The position numbers and the translations under genes were made by a program. Source: Archangium gephyra (GTDB taxonomy: Bacteria > Myxococcota > Myxococcia > Myxococcales > Myxococcaceae). Taken from it: DNA of 64,000 bases. The number at the start of each line of letters is the position of its first letter. The first letter of the stretch is position 1. Under the pieces are notes generated by a model that worked only from the letters and a program-made list of their open reading frames with translations, was not told the DNA's origin and did not search any database. Of the stretch, positions 1 to 9,015 are shown piece by piece. Location of the stretch: contig QFQP01000038.1 of the NCBI GenBank assembly GCA_003243425.1, positions 3,089-67,088 of the forward strand, in the 5' to 3' direction.

Positions 1-459
1 CGCGGCCTCCACGTCGCTCAAGGCGTCGCCCACCATCCACGTGCGCTTCACGTCGAGGTCGAGCGAGTCGACCAACGTGTTGATCAACCCCGGCTTCGGT
101 TTGCGGCAGTCACACCTGCCCACCAGCGTCGCGTCACCACACGGCCCGCCTTCGGGGTGGTGCATGCAGCTCTCGATGGCGGCCAGCGTGATGCCGTGCG
201 ACGCGAAGAACTCGCGCATCGCGGCGTGCGTCTTGTCGAGCGCCGCGCGCGAGAAGTGCCCCTTGGCCACGCCGGGTTGATTGGTCGCCACCGCGAGCAC
301 GAAGCCCGCGTCGGCCAACAACTTGAGCCCTTCGACCGCGCCGGGCAGCCACCGCAGCTGCGAGGGGTGGAACGCGGTGAAAATCGCGCCCGTCTCTTCG
401 TCGCGGAGCACGTCGATGAGCGTGCCGTCGCGATCGAAGATGACGGCGGGTCGACTCAC
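1..459 (-). CDS. gmhB: HAD phosphatase, D-glycero-D-manno-heptose 1,7-bisphosphate 7-phosphatase type (3' part missing)
   Basis: This is expected to remove the C7 phosphate of heptose 1,7-bisphosphate in the cytoplasm. The 153 visible residues begin at a GTG that overlaps the stop of the upstream SIS gene by 4 bases (GTGA), and the frame runs off the window edge. HAD motif I is DRDGTLID (residues 9-16) with Asp9 and Asp11. ATNQPG (58-63) follows, then a GmhB-type zinc loop with C98, H100, C107, C116 and C118, then RKPKPG, and the acidic motif MVGDALSDVEAA at the edge. The zinc loop separates GmhB from histidinol-phosphatase relatives only imperfectly, but the neighbouring isomerase, kinase and nucleotidyltransferase support the heptose assignment. 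It is the last visible gene of a leftward operon that starts at 7212. Confidence 0.85.
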   Translation of the reverse strand, partial: MSRPAVIFDRDGTLIDVLRDEETGAIFTAFHPSQLRWLPGAVEGLKLLADAGFVLAVATNQPGVAKGHFSRAALDKTHAAMREFFASHGITLAAIESCMHHPEGGPCGDATLVGRCDCRKPKPGLINTLVDSLDLDVKRTWMVGDALSDVEAA

Positions 460-1055
460 TTCGTCGACTCCCACTTGGTGGGGTTGCGCTTGAGCGCCGG
501 GTGCGAGACCAGCAGGTGCCACACCACGGCGGCGAAGCCCTCGGTGTGCGGCGTGATGCGGTCGGGGTTCACCACCGGCACCAGCACCACCGATTCGCCT
601 TCCTTCGCGGTGTGGCCGCCGTCTTTGCCGACGATGCCGAAGACAGCCGCGCCCGCCGATTTCGCAAGCTCGATTGCCTTCACCAGGTTGGCGCTGACGT
701 TCTTTTCCTTGTTGCCGCCGCCGACCGAGAAGATGAGCAGCGCGTCTTTCCTGCTGACGCGGCTGACCTCCAGCCACGCCGAGAACGAGGTGTCCCAGCC
801 TTCGTCGTTCACGCGCGCGGTGAGCTCCGACACGTTGTCGGTGGGCGCGTAGGCTTCGAAGGCGCACAACTTGCGGAAGTCGTTCACCGCGTGACTGGCG
901 TGACCTGCCGAACCACCGACGCCGAGAATGAAGAGCCGGCCGCCGCCATCACGAACGCGCGCCAGGCCATGCGCGGTCTTCTCGATGGCCGCGACGTCGA
1001 GGCGGTCGATGATCTGCTTGCTCTCTTCGAGGAACGACTTCACGAAGTCCGACAT
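456..1055 (-). CDS. gmhA: SIS-domain phosphosugar isomerase, sedoheptulose-7-phosphate isomerase type
   Basis: This 199-residue protein probably converts sedoheptulose 7-phosphate to D-glycero-D-manno-heptose 7-phosphate, the first step of heptose activation. One SIS domain fills the protein. The phosphate-binding segment is GVGGSAGHASHAVND at about residues 45-59, and a second loop reads FSVGGGNKEKN near 109-119. The length matches GmhA (about 190-200). An AGGAG lies 7 bases before the ATG, and the stop of the upstream gene lies 13 bases away, so it is part of the leftward operon. A generic SIS isomerase for another sugar phosphate is possible, but the heptose kinase, HAD phosphatase and nucleotidyltransferase nearby favour GmhA. 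Confidence 0.82.
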   Translation of the reverse strand: MSDFVKSFLEESKQIIDRLDVAAIEKTAHGLARVRDGGGRLFILGVGGSAGHASHAVNDFRKLCAFEAYAPTDNVSELTARVNDEGWDTSFSAWLEVSRVSRKDALLIFSVGGGNKEKNVSANLVKAIELAKSAGAAVFGIVGKDGGHTAKEGESVVLVPVVNPDRITPHTEGFAAVVWHLLVSHPALKRNPTKWESTK

Positions 1056-1068
1056 GGGTGACTCCTGA

Positions 1069-2832
1069 TCATTTCGGTTTGTTGATGAAGGGGTAGGGCG
1101 GCGCGAGGCGTTCGGCTTCCGGCGCGTCGAGCGGCATCAGCTCGAGTGTGCAGTCGATGCGCTGCACTAACAAGTACGCCGCGCGCCCGGGGAATGCACG
1201 ACGCGCGAGTTCGCGGTCGAGCTGTACGGAAAGGTGATTCACCCACACCACGTCGTCCGCGAGGTCGGGGTGATTGAAGGGCCGCATGAAGACGAAGTGG
1301 TGCGAGAGGTCGAGGCACTGCAGCGGCAGCCCGACGTTGAAGACGACGGCCTCGTGGAGGTCCTTCTCTTCCACCAGCTCCAGCGGCGCGATGATGTCCT
1401 GCGCCATCAGGTGAATCGACCAGAAGCGCATGGGAATGACGGTGGCCCACGCGGTGGCCAGCACCGCCATCACCAGGGCTCCCAGCCCTCTGTCGACCCA
1501 GCGCCCCACGCCGAGTGCAATCAGCACCGTCAACGGCCCGGCGAGCTCGAAGAAGTGCACCGGCGCGAAGGTGTCGACGCCCACGTCGGCCGCGAAGAAG
1601 TGGAAGAAGGTGAACGCCGCACACGGCACCGCGAGCACCATCAGGCGACGGCTCCACGCCACCGCGGCCAGCGGAAGCAACGACAGCGGCAGACCGAAGA
1701 AGTCCTGGTTGATGCGGAGCAACGCCGCGAGCGCCACCTGGGTCAGCTCGTAGAAACCGCCGCCGCCCATGAACTTCTGCGGCGAACTCCAGGCCGAGAA
1801 GCGGTAGCCGTTTTCCTGCGCGTATTCGAGCGACCGCGTGTACGCGAGCTTCCACATCGAACCGGTCTGCTCGTGGTTGATGAAGAAGAAGAGCGCGCCG
1901 AGCACGCTGCCCACCACCGCGAACGAAGCCAGGCGCACCACGCGGCCCTCGCCGGTGCGAAACGCGCGCACATAGAGCCACCAGGCCACCAGCGGCGCGC
2001 CGAACCCCACGCCCACACCCGGGCGGATCAACACCGCGGCGCCGATGAAGAACGCCAGGAGCGCGTCCCACCTGGGCGACTTCACTTCGGCGCGCGTGGC
2101 CACCACCCAGAAGGCCCAGGTGATGGCCGCAAGCGCCGCAGTGTGCGACATCAACGTCGCCGCGGCGGTGGCCACCATGGGTGAGACGATGAAGAGCCCC
2201 CCGGCGATGCGGCCTTCGCGCGGGCCGGCGAAGTGGCGCCCGAGGCCGTAGACCGCGGGCACGGTGGCTGCCGACAACAGCGGGTTCAAGACGGGGGTGA
2301 GCCCGGTGACCATTCCCACGGCGAGCAGCGCCGGCCAGCCGAGCGGGTACTGCGCGTACATCTTGCCGTCGTTGATGATGAAGACGGTGTCGAAGAAGAG
2401 CCGGATTTCCGGCGGCGCCGATTCAGCCCAGAGTCTGCCTTCGGTCAGCAGCGAGGCGGCGAACTGGTAGGCACTTTCGTCGTCGGTGAGCGGCGCGCCG
2501 CGCAGCACCCAGCCACGCACCAGCGCGGCGACGGCGAAGGCGCCGAAAGACAACAACGCCACCCAGCGTGACTCGGTGAGCGTCTCGAGATCGCGCGCGA
2601 GCCGGCTGCCGGGAGCCAGCGTGAAGGCCTCGAAGGTGATACGCCACAGAGGCGCGCTCACCACGGCGATCAACATGAAGGTGGCGAAGATCGACGCGGT
2701 GATGCGGGTCGGAAAATTGAGCGACCCGAGCCCGAAGTTCACGCCGAGCTTCGAGTACGCCAGCACGAACCACCACATCGCGATGGGCACGACGCCGACG
2801 ACGAAGGCCAACGCCGGTTTCCAGAAGCGCAT
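1069..2832 (-). CDS. GT-C membrane glycosyltransferase, ArnT/PMT-like
   Basis: This 587-residue protein has about ten or more hydrophobic segments. The first large extracytoplasmic loop carries TDDESAYQF near residues 116-124; an acidic pair in this loop is the catalytic signature of GT-C enzymes that use polyprenyl-phosphate sugars. It would transfer a lipid-linked sugar to a glycan or lipid outside the inner membrane. The C-terminal 120 residues are a soluble-looking domain. It starts 3 bases after the stop of the methyltransferase/GT2 fusion, whose GT2 half could supply a polyprenyl-phosphate sugar. That donor link is inference, and the acceptor cannot be read from the sequence. Confidence 0.75.
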   Translation of the reverse strand: MRFWKPALAFVVGVVPIAMWWFVLAYSKLGVNFGLGSLNFPTRITASIFATFMLIAVVSAPLWRITFEAFTLAPGSRLARDLETLTESRWVALLSFGAFAVAALVRGWVLRGAPLTDDESAYQFAASLLTEGRLWAESAPPEIRLFFDTVFIINDGKMYAQYPLGWPALLAVGMVTGLTPVLNPLLSAATVPAVYGLGRHFAGPREGRIAGGLFIVSPMVATAAATLMSHTAALAAITWAFWVVATRAEVKSPRWDALLAFFIGAAVLIRPGVGVGFGAPLVAWWLYVRAFRTGEGRVVRLASFAVVGSVLGALFFFINHEQTGSMWKLAYTRSLEYAQENGYRFSAWSSPQKFMGGGGFYELTQVALAALLRINQDFFGLPLSLLPLAAVAWSRRLMVLAVPCAAFTFFHFFAADVGVDTFAPVHFFELAGPLTVLIALGVGRWVDRGLGALVMAVLATAWATVIPMRFWSIHLMAQDIIAPLELVEEKDLHEAVVFNVGLPLQCLDLSHHFVFMRPFNHPDLADDVVWVNHLSVQLDRELARRAFPGRAAYLLVQRIDCTLELMPLDAPEAERLAPPYPFINKPK

Positions 2833-2835
2833 CGG

Positions 2836-4251
2836 TTAGCGGCGACCCTTCGCGCGCGAGCCGCCGTGGGTGTACGCCATCGCCAGCCGGCGAAACGTCC
2901 ACAGCGTGGAATCGAAGCGCTGCAACGTGCTGGTGCCGACGCGCTCGAAGTACGGAATTTCGACCTCTTCGATGCTGTAGCCGCGGCGCGCAGGCACCAC
3001 GAGCAGCTCGACCGGCAACGCGGCGCCTTTGGCCTGGATGTCCAGCGCGCGCAGCATCGAGGTGCGGTACGCGCGCATGCCCGAGTGAACGTCGGTGGTC
3101 TTCACGCCATGCATCACGCCGGCGGCGCTCGCGAACAGCCGGTTGGCCACGTAGTTGGGCAACGGCATCGCAGCGGGGCGCTTGAAGGTGCGCGTGGTGT
3201 TGACGAGGTCGATGCCCTCTTCGACGCGGCGGTGCAGGTCGAGAATGCGGTCGGTGGGGTAGGTGCCGTCACAGTCCATGGTGACGATGACGTCGGTGTT
3301 CGCCGAGTAGAGCAGCCGCGTCATCGCCGGCCCGTAACCCTTCGGCGGGAACTGACGCAGCACGCGCGCGCCCCGCGCTTCGGCGATTTCGGGTGTCTTG
3401 TCCTTCGAAGAATCGACGAGGAGAATTTCAGCGTCGGGCACGTGCTTGCGGATGTCGTCGATGACGGCGCCGACCGCGTTCTCTTCGTTCATCGAAATCA
3501 TGCCGACGGTGAGGGAGAGCTTGCGGCGTTGCGGCGGTACGCGCGCGATGACCACGTGCTGAAAGCCGAGCAGTTCGGGCCACGCGTCGGCGACCACGCC
3601 TTCCACCGGGCGAACCCACTTCAAGTACTGCTGGTAGAGCGGGTTGTCCTGCAACGAACCGCTGCCGGCGTTGCTGGCCACCACGCGGTCACGCACCAGC
3701 TCCGAAGCGGCGCGCACCATGAGCGGATTGGTGGCGGTGCTGAGCACCTCGAGGCCGGCGTCACGCGCCATCTTCACGGCGGTGTCGTGGTCGAAGAAGC
3801 GCAGGTGCGTGCGGTCGAGAATGCCGCGGTCGGCGTAACGCCAGCGGCCCGCGAGCAGCGCAATGCGCATGGTCCACGCGGCGACGTTGGGCACCGAAAT
3901 GACGACGTGACCTCCGTCTTCGAGCAGCGGAATGAAGCGGCGCAGCACTTCGTCGGGCGCGCGGGTGTGTTCGAGCACGTCACCGAGCACCAGCACGTCG
4001 AAGCGCTGTTTGCCGAGTGCGTTGACCGCTTCGTCGCTCTCGATGTCGACCTGATGCACTTCGCTCAGGCGAGCGCGGGCGGCCGCGACGGCGGTGTCGT
4101 CACTCTCGAGACCGACGACGCGCGCCCCACCCTCCACGAGGTGCGCGGTATTCTGGCCGCGACCGCAGCCGACGTCGAGCACCGTGCGCGGCCGGCCGAG
4201 CGAATCGCGCAGCGCGAGGTTGATCTCTTCGAGGTACTGGTACTCGCTCAT
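2836..4251 (-). CDS. Fusion of a SAM methyltransferase and a GT2 (dolichyl-phosphate-mannose-synthase-like) glycosyltransferase
   Basis: The 471-residue protein has two domains. Residues 1 to about 215 form a class I methyltransferase, with motif I DVGCGRGQN and post-motif VLVLGDVLEHTRAPDEVL. Residues about 240-471 form a GT2 domain with MISMNEENAV, LLVDSSKDKT and the catalytic acidic cluster VTMDCDGTYP, ending in WTFRRLAMAYTHGG without membrane helices. The frame is open further upstream, but the ATG at 4251 was chosen because it overlaps the preceding stop by 4 bases (ATGA), as at other junctions here. The GT2 half resembles enzymes that load a sugar onto polyprenyl phosphate. The methyl acceptor is unknown; it could be the same glycan. 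Confidence 0.82.
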   Translation of the reverse strand: MSEYQYLEEINLALRDSLGRPRTVLDVGCGRGQNTAHLVEGGARVVGLESDDTAVAAARARLSEVHQVDIESDEAVNALGKQRFDVLVLGDVLEHTRAPDEVLRRFIPLLEDGGHVVISVPNVAAWTMRIALLAGRWRYADRGILDRTHLRFFDHDTAVKMARDAGLEVLSTATNPLMVRAASELVRDRVVASNAGSGSLQDNPLYQQYLKWVRPVEGVVADAWPELLGFQHVVIARVPPQRRKLSLTVGMISMNEENAVGAVIDDIRKHVPDAEILLVDSSKDKTPEIAEARGARVLRQFPPKGYGPAMTRLLYSANTDVIVTMDCDGTYPTDRILDLHRRVEEGIDLVNTTRTFKRPAAMPLPNYVANRLFASAAGVMHGVKTTDVHSGMRAYRTSMLRALDIQAKGAALPVELLVVPARRGYSIEEVEIPYFERVGTSTLQRFDSTLWTFRRLAMAYTHGGSRAKGRR

Positions 4252-5576
4252 GACAGCGCTCCTTCCGGCAGGCGGCTCTCGGGCGCGATGGAACCGCGCA
4301 ACTGCTTCGACAATTCGAGCGCGCGGCGAACGCACGCGTCGGTGTTGACGTACTGGTACTCGGCGAAGCGGCCGGCGATGTGGAGCCCGCGGCCTTCGAT
4401 GTAGTCGCGCACCACCTTCACCCGCTGCGCGTAGCCCCGGTCGTAGACCACGTAGGCGTACTTCTCGCGGTGCACCTGGGTGTGAACGACCTGCTCCTTC
4501 TTCAGCAGGCCGACCTTCACGAGGTCGTCGACCTTGCGGGTGATCAGTTGATCATCCGACCACTGATCGAGATCAGACCCGGGGCGAACGGTGATCTCGC
4601 ACGAGATCGACTGATGGCCGGCGGGCACCAGGTCGGGGCTGAACACGTGGTTGAAACACAGGCGGTGCGCGAGCACTTCGGGCGAGGGCACGTACAGCGC
4701 GGTGTACTCGGGCAGCGTCTCGCCCTTGATGCCCACCAGCACCACGCGCAGTGAATTGAAGCGCAGCGCGTCGGCCGCGGCCTGCACTTCTGCAGGCACG
4801 TCACCCAGCGCGTCGAACAGGGTGTTGATGGGCAGCGTGGAGACCAGCTGCTTGTAGCGGCGCTCGCTGCCGTCGCGGGTGATGACCGCCCAGCCGCCGT
4901 CGACCTGTTTGAGCTTCTGCACGTCGCAGTTGGTGAACAGCCGCTGACCGACCCCGTCGGCGATGGCCCGCGGGAACGCTTCGAAGCCGCCCTTCTCGGG
5001 GTACTGGAAGTAGAGCTGGTGCGTGTAGCCCTCGGTGCTGATGCCGATGGCGGTCTTCACCAGGTCGCGCAGCGGAGGCCGCGGCACACGCTCCACCCAC
5101 TCGAGGCTCATGTCCTCCGAGGGCGTTTTCCAGATCTTCTCGTTGTACGGGAGCATGTACTTGTTGGTGAGCGCGTCACCGAACACGTGGAACATCCACT
5201 CCTTGAATTGAGTGGGCTTCTCCTTGTGCGGATTCTCGATGAAGTCACACAGAATCTCGACGCGCTCCTCGGGCGCGAGCTGGTCGATGCCGTTCTCGAA
5301 CGGGTACTTCACGTGCACGCCGTTGTAGAGAATGCGGTTGGCGCGGCGCGCGGTGCGCACGTTCTTCCCGAGCACGTGCAGCGAGTGCGCGAGGGCCTCC
5401 TTGTCCTTGCTGAAGAGAATGTGGCCGCCGATGTCGCTCTTGAAGCCGTTGCCGCCGAAGGTGCGCGAGAGGCCACCGGGCGTCGAGTCGCGCTCCAGCA
5501 CTTCGCTGCCTTCGCCCAGAAAGCGGCCCATGAAGAGGCCCGAAATGCCGCCGCCGAGAATGCCTACGTCTTTCAT
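4248..5576 (-). CDS. FAD-dependent oxidoreductase, UDP-galactopyranose-mutase/protoporphyrinogen-oxidase-like
   Basis: This 442-residue cytoplasmic flavoprotein begins with the dinucleotide-binding signature GILGGGISGLFMG and, after ERDSTPGGLSRT, continues with the SDIGGHILFS segment typical of NAD(P)-binding amine-oxidase and UDP-galactopyranose mutase relatives. The C-terminal LHIAGRFAEYQYVNTD matches the second FAD-contacting region of that superfamily. Proteins like this are common in polysaccharide gene clusters, where they are thought to rearrange or oxidise nucleotide sugars, but the substrate cannot be deduced. The gene overlaps both operon neighbours by 4 bases. Confidence 0.75.
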   Translation of the reverse strand: MKDVGILGGGISGLFMGRFLGEGSEVLERDSTPGGLSRTFGGNGFKSDIGGHILFSKDKEALAHSLHVLGKNVRTARRANRILYNGVHVKYPFENGIDQLAPEERVEILCDFIENPHKEKPTQFKEWMFHVFGDALTNKYMLPYNEKIWKTPSEDMSLEWVERVPRPPLRDLVKTAIGISTEGYTHQLYFQYPEKGGFEAFPRAIADGVGQRLFTNCDVQKLKQVDGGWAVITRDGSERRYKQLVSTLPINTLFDALGDVPAEVQAAADALRFNSLRVVLVGIKGETLPEYTALYVPSPEVLAHRLCFNHVFSPDLVPAGHQSISCEITVRPGSDLDQWSDDQLITRKVDDLVKVGLLKKEQVVHTQVHREKYAYVVYDRGYAQRVKVVRDYIEGRGLHIAGRFAEYQYVNTDACVRRALELSKQLRGSIAPESRLPEGALS

Positions 5577-6274
5577 CGTTTCGTCCCTTCCAGTTCAGCT
5601 TCGAGCGCCGCCAGCCCCGCGTGGGAGCCGACCTCGAAGAATCGTCGGTGTGCTTCGACTGCGCGAACTTCTCCGCGTTTCACCGCGGCTCCCAGGGCTG
5701 CAGACAAGTCGCTCTGGCCCGGCGTGATGGCCTCGACGAAGCGTCGCCGCAACGCGAGTGCGCCGTAGTCGATGAATTCCAGGCCCCCCTCTTTCGAGCC
5801 TTTTTCGTAACGCGCGACCAAGCCGTTGCGCAGCGCCACGTTCGAGGGTTCGAGCTCATTGCGATTGTGGAACACCGACATCACCACTTCGCAGTCGGGC
5901 CTGGCGCGCAGCTCGCCCAGCGGAGCCAGGTAGTCGAACGGCAGGTAGCTGTCGCCGTAGGTCAACACGAACTCGGGCTCGAGGTGCTCGAGCGCCGCGC
6001 GCAACGCCCCGCCGGTGCCCAGCCGCTGCTGCCCTTCGTGCGCGTAGGTCACCCGAACACCGAACCGCGCACCGTCACCGACGTGCGCTTCGATCTGCTC
6101 GGCCATGTGGCCGACGCAGAACACACACGCGTCGAAGCCGTTGTCGCGCAGCTTCTCCAACTGCCAGTCGACGAAGGGCCGGCCATTCACCGGCAGCATC
6201 GACTTGGGAATGGTGAGCGTGCGCGGGTGCATGCGCGTGGCGAGCCCGCCCGCGAGTACGACGACCTGATTCAC
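5573..6274 (-). CDS. hddC: Sugar-1-phosphate nucleotidyltransferase, HddC-like
   Basis: The 233-residue protein has the nucleotidyltransferase signature LAGGLATRMHPRT near its N-terminus, then IPKSMLPVNGRPF with the conserved Lys, then GTGGALRAAL and VLTYGDSYLP with the metal-binding Asp. It would condense a sugar 1-phosphate with an NTP to give the activated donor. Assignment to the heptose 1-phosphate guanylyltransferase HddC rests on length and on the GmhA-, GmhB- and HddA-like genes around it; a different sugar or nucleotide is possible. It overlaps the next gene by 4 bases and the previous one by 4. Confidence 0.75.
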   Translation of the reverse strand: MNQVVVLAGGLATRMHPRTLTIPKSMLPVNGRPFVDWQLEKLRDNGFDACVFCVGHMAEQIEAHVGDGARFGVRVTYAHEGQQRLGTGGALRAALEHLEPEFVLTYGDSYLPFDYLAPLGELRARPDCEVVMSVFHNRNELEPSNVALRNGLVARYEKGSKEGGLEFIDYGALALRRRFVEAITPGQSDLSAALGAAVKRGEVRAVEAHRRFFEVGSHAGLAALEAELEGTKR

Positions 6275-7212
6275 GCGCCGAACACCTCGCGCGCGACCTC
6301 TTTGACCGCGCGTTCGACGGCGTCGTCTGACGTGAAGCGAACCTTGAAGCCCAGCGTGGCCAGCTTCGAGGGGTCGAGGCGGCTGGTGGGCACATCACCT
6401 TTCCAGCCCTGCGTTCCACCGGTGTAGTGAATCTCGGCCCGGGGGTTGGGCGAGTTGGCGACACACAGTTCGGCGATGCGGCGCACGGTCGTCCAGTCGG
6501 GCGGCGCGAGGTTGTAGATGCCCAGCGGGCGTTCACCTTTTTCAGCGGTGAAGCGCAGGCCACCGACACAGTCGTCGACGTGCAGGTAGGGCTTGCTCTG
6601 CTGACCGTTGCCCAGCACCTCGAGGCGGTCGGGCGTGGCCTTCAGCTTCTTGCAGAAATCGAGAATGGCGCCGTGCGTGCCGCGCGGGCCGACCACGTTG
6701 CCGAAGCGGCAGATGGTGGCGGTGAGCCCGAAGCACTCGACGTAGCTGGCGATCATCGTCTCGCCGGCGAGCTTGCTGGCCCCGTACAGAGAGAAGGGAA
6801 GAAGGCCGAGCCGGTCTTCGCGGCCCGCTTCGGGCGTGTTGCCGTACACCGTGCCCGAAGAAGAGAAGACCAGGTGCTTCACGCCCTGGCGACGCGAGGC
6901 CTCGAGCACGTTCCAGGTGACGATGGTGCCCTGCTCGAGATCGAGCCGCGGGCGTTCGAGGCCCCAGCGCGCTTCGGGGTTTGCCGAGAGGTGGAACACG
7001 CGGTCGTGACCGGCGATGGCGGCTTCGACCTTCTCGAGTTCGAGCGCGTCGGCCTGAACGATGGTGACGTTTCCCGTTGCGAGCGCCTTCTCGAGGAACG
7101 CGCGCTTGCCGCTGGTGAAGTTGTCGAAAACGGTGACCGGGCCGTCAACTGCGAGTCGTTCGACGAGATGACTGCCGATGAAGCCTGCACCGCCGACGAC
7201 GAACGTGCGCAC
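6271..7212 (-). CDS. NAD-dependent sugar epimerase/dehydratase, extended SDR
   Basis: The 313-residue protein opens with the Rossmann signature VGGAGFIGSHLVERL and carries SSSGTVYG and the catalytic YGASK, typical of UDP-glucose 4-epimerase-like SDRs. It probably acts on a nucleotide-activated sugar, and in this locus a GDP-heptose or a UDP-hexose is plausible. It is the first gene of the leftward operon. It starts with GTG at 7212, and an ATACTC box sits 8 bases upstream, consistent with a very short leader. The 53-base gap to the divergent kinase gene would hold both promoters. Confidence 0.8.
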   Translation of the reverse strand: MRTFVVGGAGFIGSHLVERLAVDGPVTVFDNFTSGKRAFLEKALATGNVTIVQADALELEKVEAAIAGHDRVFHLSANPEARWGLERPRLDLEQGTIVTWNVLEASRRQGVKHLVFSSSGTVYGNTPEAGREDRLGLLPFSLYGASKLAGETMIASYVECFGLTATICRFGNVVGPRGTHGAILDFCKKLKATPDRLEVLGNGQQSKPYLHVDDCVGGLRFTAEKGERPLGIYNLAPPDWTTVRRIAELCVANSPNPRAEIHYTGGTQGWKGDVPTSRLDPSKLATLGFKVRFTSDDAVERAVKEVAREVFGA

Positions 7213-7265
7213 GCGCGCTTGAGTATCAGAAAAGTCCGAGACCGCGGTTTAGACTCTGAAGCGAA

Positions 7266-8261
7266 ATGATCATCTCTCGCGCTCCTGTTCGTTTTTCTCT
7301 CGGCGGAGGAGGCACGGATCTCCCCTCCTACGCTGACGCACATGGTGGTTTCCTCGTCGCCGCGGCCATCAACCGCTACGTGTACGTGGGCGCCAACCCG
7401 CGCTTCTACAAGAGCATCCGCCTCATGTACTCGAGCACGCAGGACGTGAACTCGCTCGAGGAGATCGACCACCGTCTGTTCCGCGAGGCGCTGCGCTTCG
7501 TGGGCATCAAGGACAGCATCGAACTGGTGAGCATCGCCGACGTGCCGGGCAATTCAGGCCTCGGTTCGTCGAGCACCTTCACCGTGGCGTTGCTCAACGC
7601 GCTGCACACCTTTCGCGGTGAATACGTGTCGACCGAGCAGCTGGCGCGCGAGGCGTGCCACATCGAGATGAACATCTTGAAGGACCCGGTGGGCAAGCAG
7701 GACCAGTACATCGCGGCGTTCGGCGGCATCACCGCGTTCACCTTCAACACCGACGGCAGCGTCGAGACCGAGCGCCTGCCGATTTCGCCCGAGACCGTCG
7801 ACGAGCTCGAAAGAAACCTCGTCATCTTCTATTCGGGCGTGGAGCGCAAAGCGGCCGACGTGTTGTCGGAGCAGCGCAAGAACATCACCTCGAACAGCGA
7901 CGCGGCCGTGCAGCGCATGCACCGCATCAAGCAGCTCGGGTACGACACCAAACGCATCCTCCTCAGCGGCGAGCTGGATCAATACGGAGAGCTGCTGCAC
8001 GAGCACTGGACCAACAAGCGGAAGCTGGCGTCGAACATGACCGACAGCTCCATCGACGAGCACTACGAAGCGGCGCGCAAGGCGGGCGCCATCGGCGGCA
8101 AGTTGATGGGCGCGGGTGGTGGCGGCTTCTTCATGTTCTACGCGCGGCCGGGCGACCGCCGGAAGGTCTACGAGGCGATGGCGTCGCGCGGCCTGCAGCC
8201 GCTGCGCTTCCACTTCGAGATGTCGGGCGCGCACATCGTGAGCAATACCCATGCTTCTTGA
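7266..8261 (+). CDS. hddA: GHMP-family sugar kinase, D-glycero-alpha-D-manno-heptose-7-phosphate kinase type
   Basis: The 331-residue protein starts with ISRAPVRFSLGGGGTDLPSY, the N-terminal signature of HddA-like GHMP kinases. The ATP-binding loop is PGNSGLGSSSTFTVAL, and motif 3 is KLMGAGGGGFFMFY near the C-terminus. It should phosphorylate the anomeric position of heptose 7-phosphate, giving the bisphosphate that the GmhB-like enzyme trims and the HddC-like enzyme activates. It is transcribed divergently from the other pathway genes. A TAGACT box lies 10 bases before the ATG. Confidence 0.85.
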   Translation: MIISRAPVRFSLGGGGTDLPSYADAHGGFLVAAAINRYVYVGANPRFYKSIRLMYSSTQDVNSLEEIDHRLFREALRFVGIKDSIELVSIADVPGNSGLGSSSTFTVALLNALHTFRGEYVSTEQLAREACHIEMNILKDPVGKQDQYIAAFGGITAFTFNTDGSVETERLPISPETVDELERNLVIFYSGVERKAADVLSEQRKNITSNSDAAVQRMHRIKQLGYDTKRILLSGELDQYGELLHEHWTNKRKLASNMTDSSIDEHYEAARKAGAIGGKLMGAGGGGFFMFYARPGDRRKVYEAMASRGLQPLRFHFEMSGAHIVSNTHAS

Positions 8262-9015
8262 GGCAGCCAGGAAGGTCGCTCGCGCGGCCGCCGACGTGGT
8301 CGACATCCACCTGAGCCTGCAGCGCGCGGCGATGACCGAAGCCGCGCGTCACGCGCATGGCGAATTGCTCGACGTGGGCTGCGGCGACAAGCCGTGGCTC
8401 GAGCTCTTCACGCCGCACGTCGGCACGTACGTGGGCGTCGAACATCAAGCGGTGTTCGAGAAGACCAACGCGTCGAACTCCGAGCGGAAGCCCGACGTGA
8501 TGTACGATGGCACGACGCTTCCATGGAGCGGACCTTCGTTCGACACGGTGGTCAGCTTTCAGGTGCTGGAGCACACGCCGAACCCCGAGCAGCTGGTCTC
8601 GGAAATGGCGCGCGTGATGCGGCCCGGTGGCACGTTGATCATTTCGGCGCCCTTCTCGTACCGGCTCCACGAACAGCCCTACGACTACTTCCGCTACACG
8701 CCCTTCGGTCTGCGCACGCTGGTCGAGAAGCAGGGGCTCGAGGTCGAGCAGGTCACGCCCTTCGGCGCCGTCTGGAGCGTCATCGCGCACAAGGTGAACA
8801 GCCACCTCATCGGGCTCGGGCGGCTCGATGGCGTCGGCCAGTCACTGGGCAAGTTCAAGCAGGAGGCGCCCCGCCAGCGCGCCCCTCGGTACTGGGCGCT
8901 GCCTTTCATCGGTGCCGGTGTCGTGGCCAGCGCTCTCATCGGCCGCGTGGGTGATGCAGTGGCGCACGATGACGTCGAGGCGCTCGGCTACGTGCTCGTC
9001 GCCCGAAAACGCTGA
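8251..9015 (+). CDS. Class I SAM-dependent methyltransferase
   Basis: This 254-residue protein has the SAM-binding motif LLDVGCGDKPW and the motif FDTVVSFQVLEHTPNPEQLV, followed by MRPGGTLIISAPF, the arrangement of Methyltransf_11 enzymes. The start overlaps the kinase by 11 bases, so the two are co-translated. A sugar or glycan methyltransferase role is inferred from the locus; the acceptor is not visible. The last 40 residues contain a short hydrophobic segment that could associate with the membrane. Confidence 0.8.
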   Translation: MLLEAARKVARAAADVVDIHLSLQRAAMTEAARHAHGELLDVGCGDKPWLELFTPHVGTYVGVEHQAVFEKTNASNSERKPDVMYDGTTLPWSGPSFDTVVSFQVLEHTPNPEQLVSEMARVMRPGGTLIISAPFSYRLHEQPYDYFRYTPFGLRTLVEKQGLEVEQVTPFGAVWSVIAHKVNSHLIGLGRLDGVGQSLGKFKQEAPRQRAPRYWALPFIGAGVVASALIGRVGDAVAHDDVEALGYVLVARKR

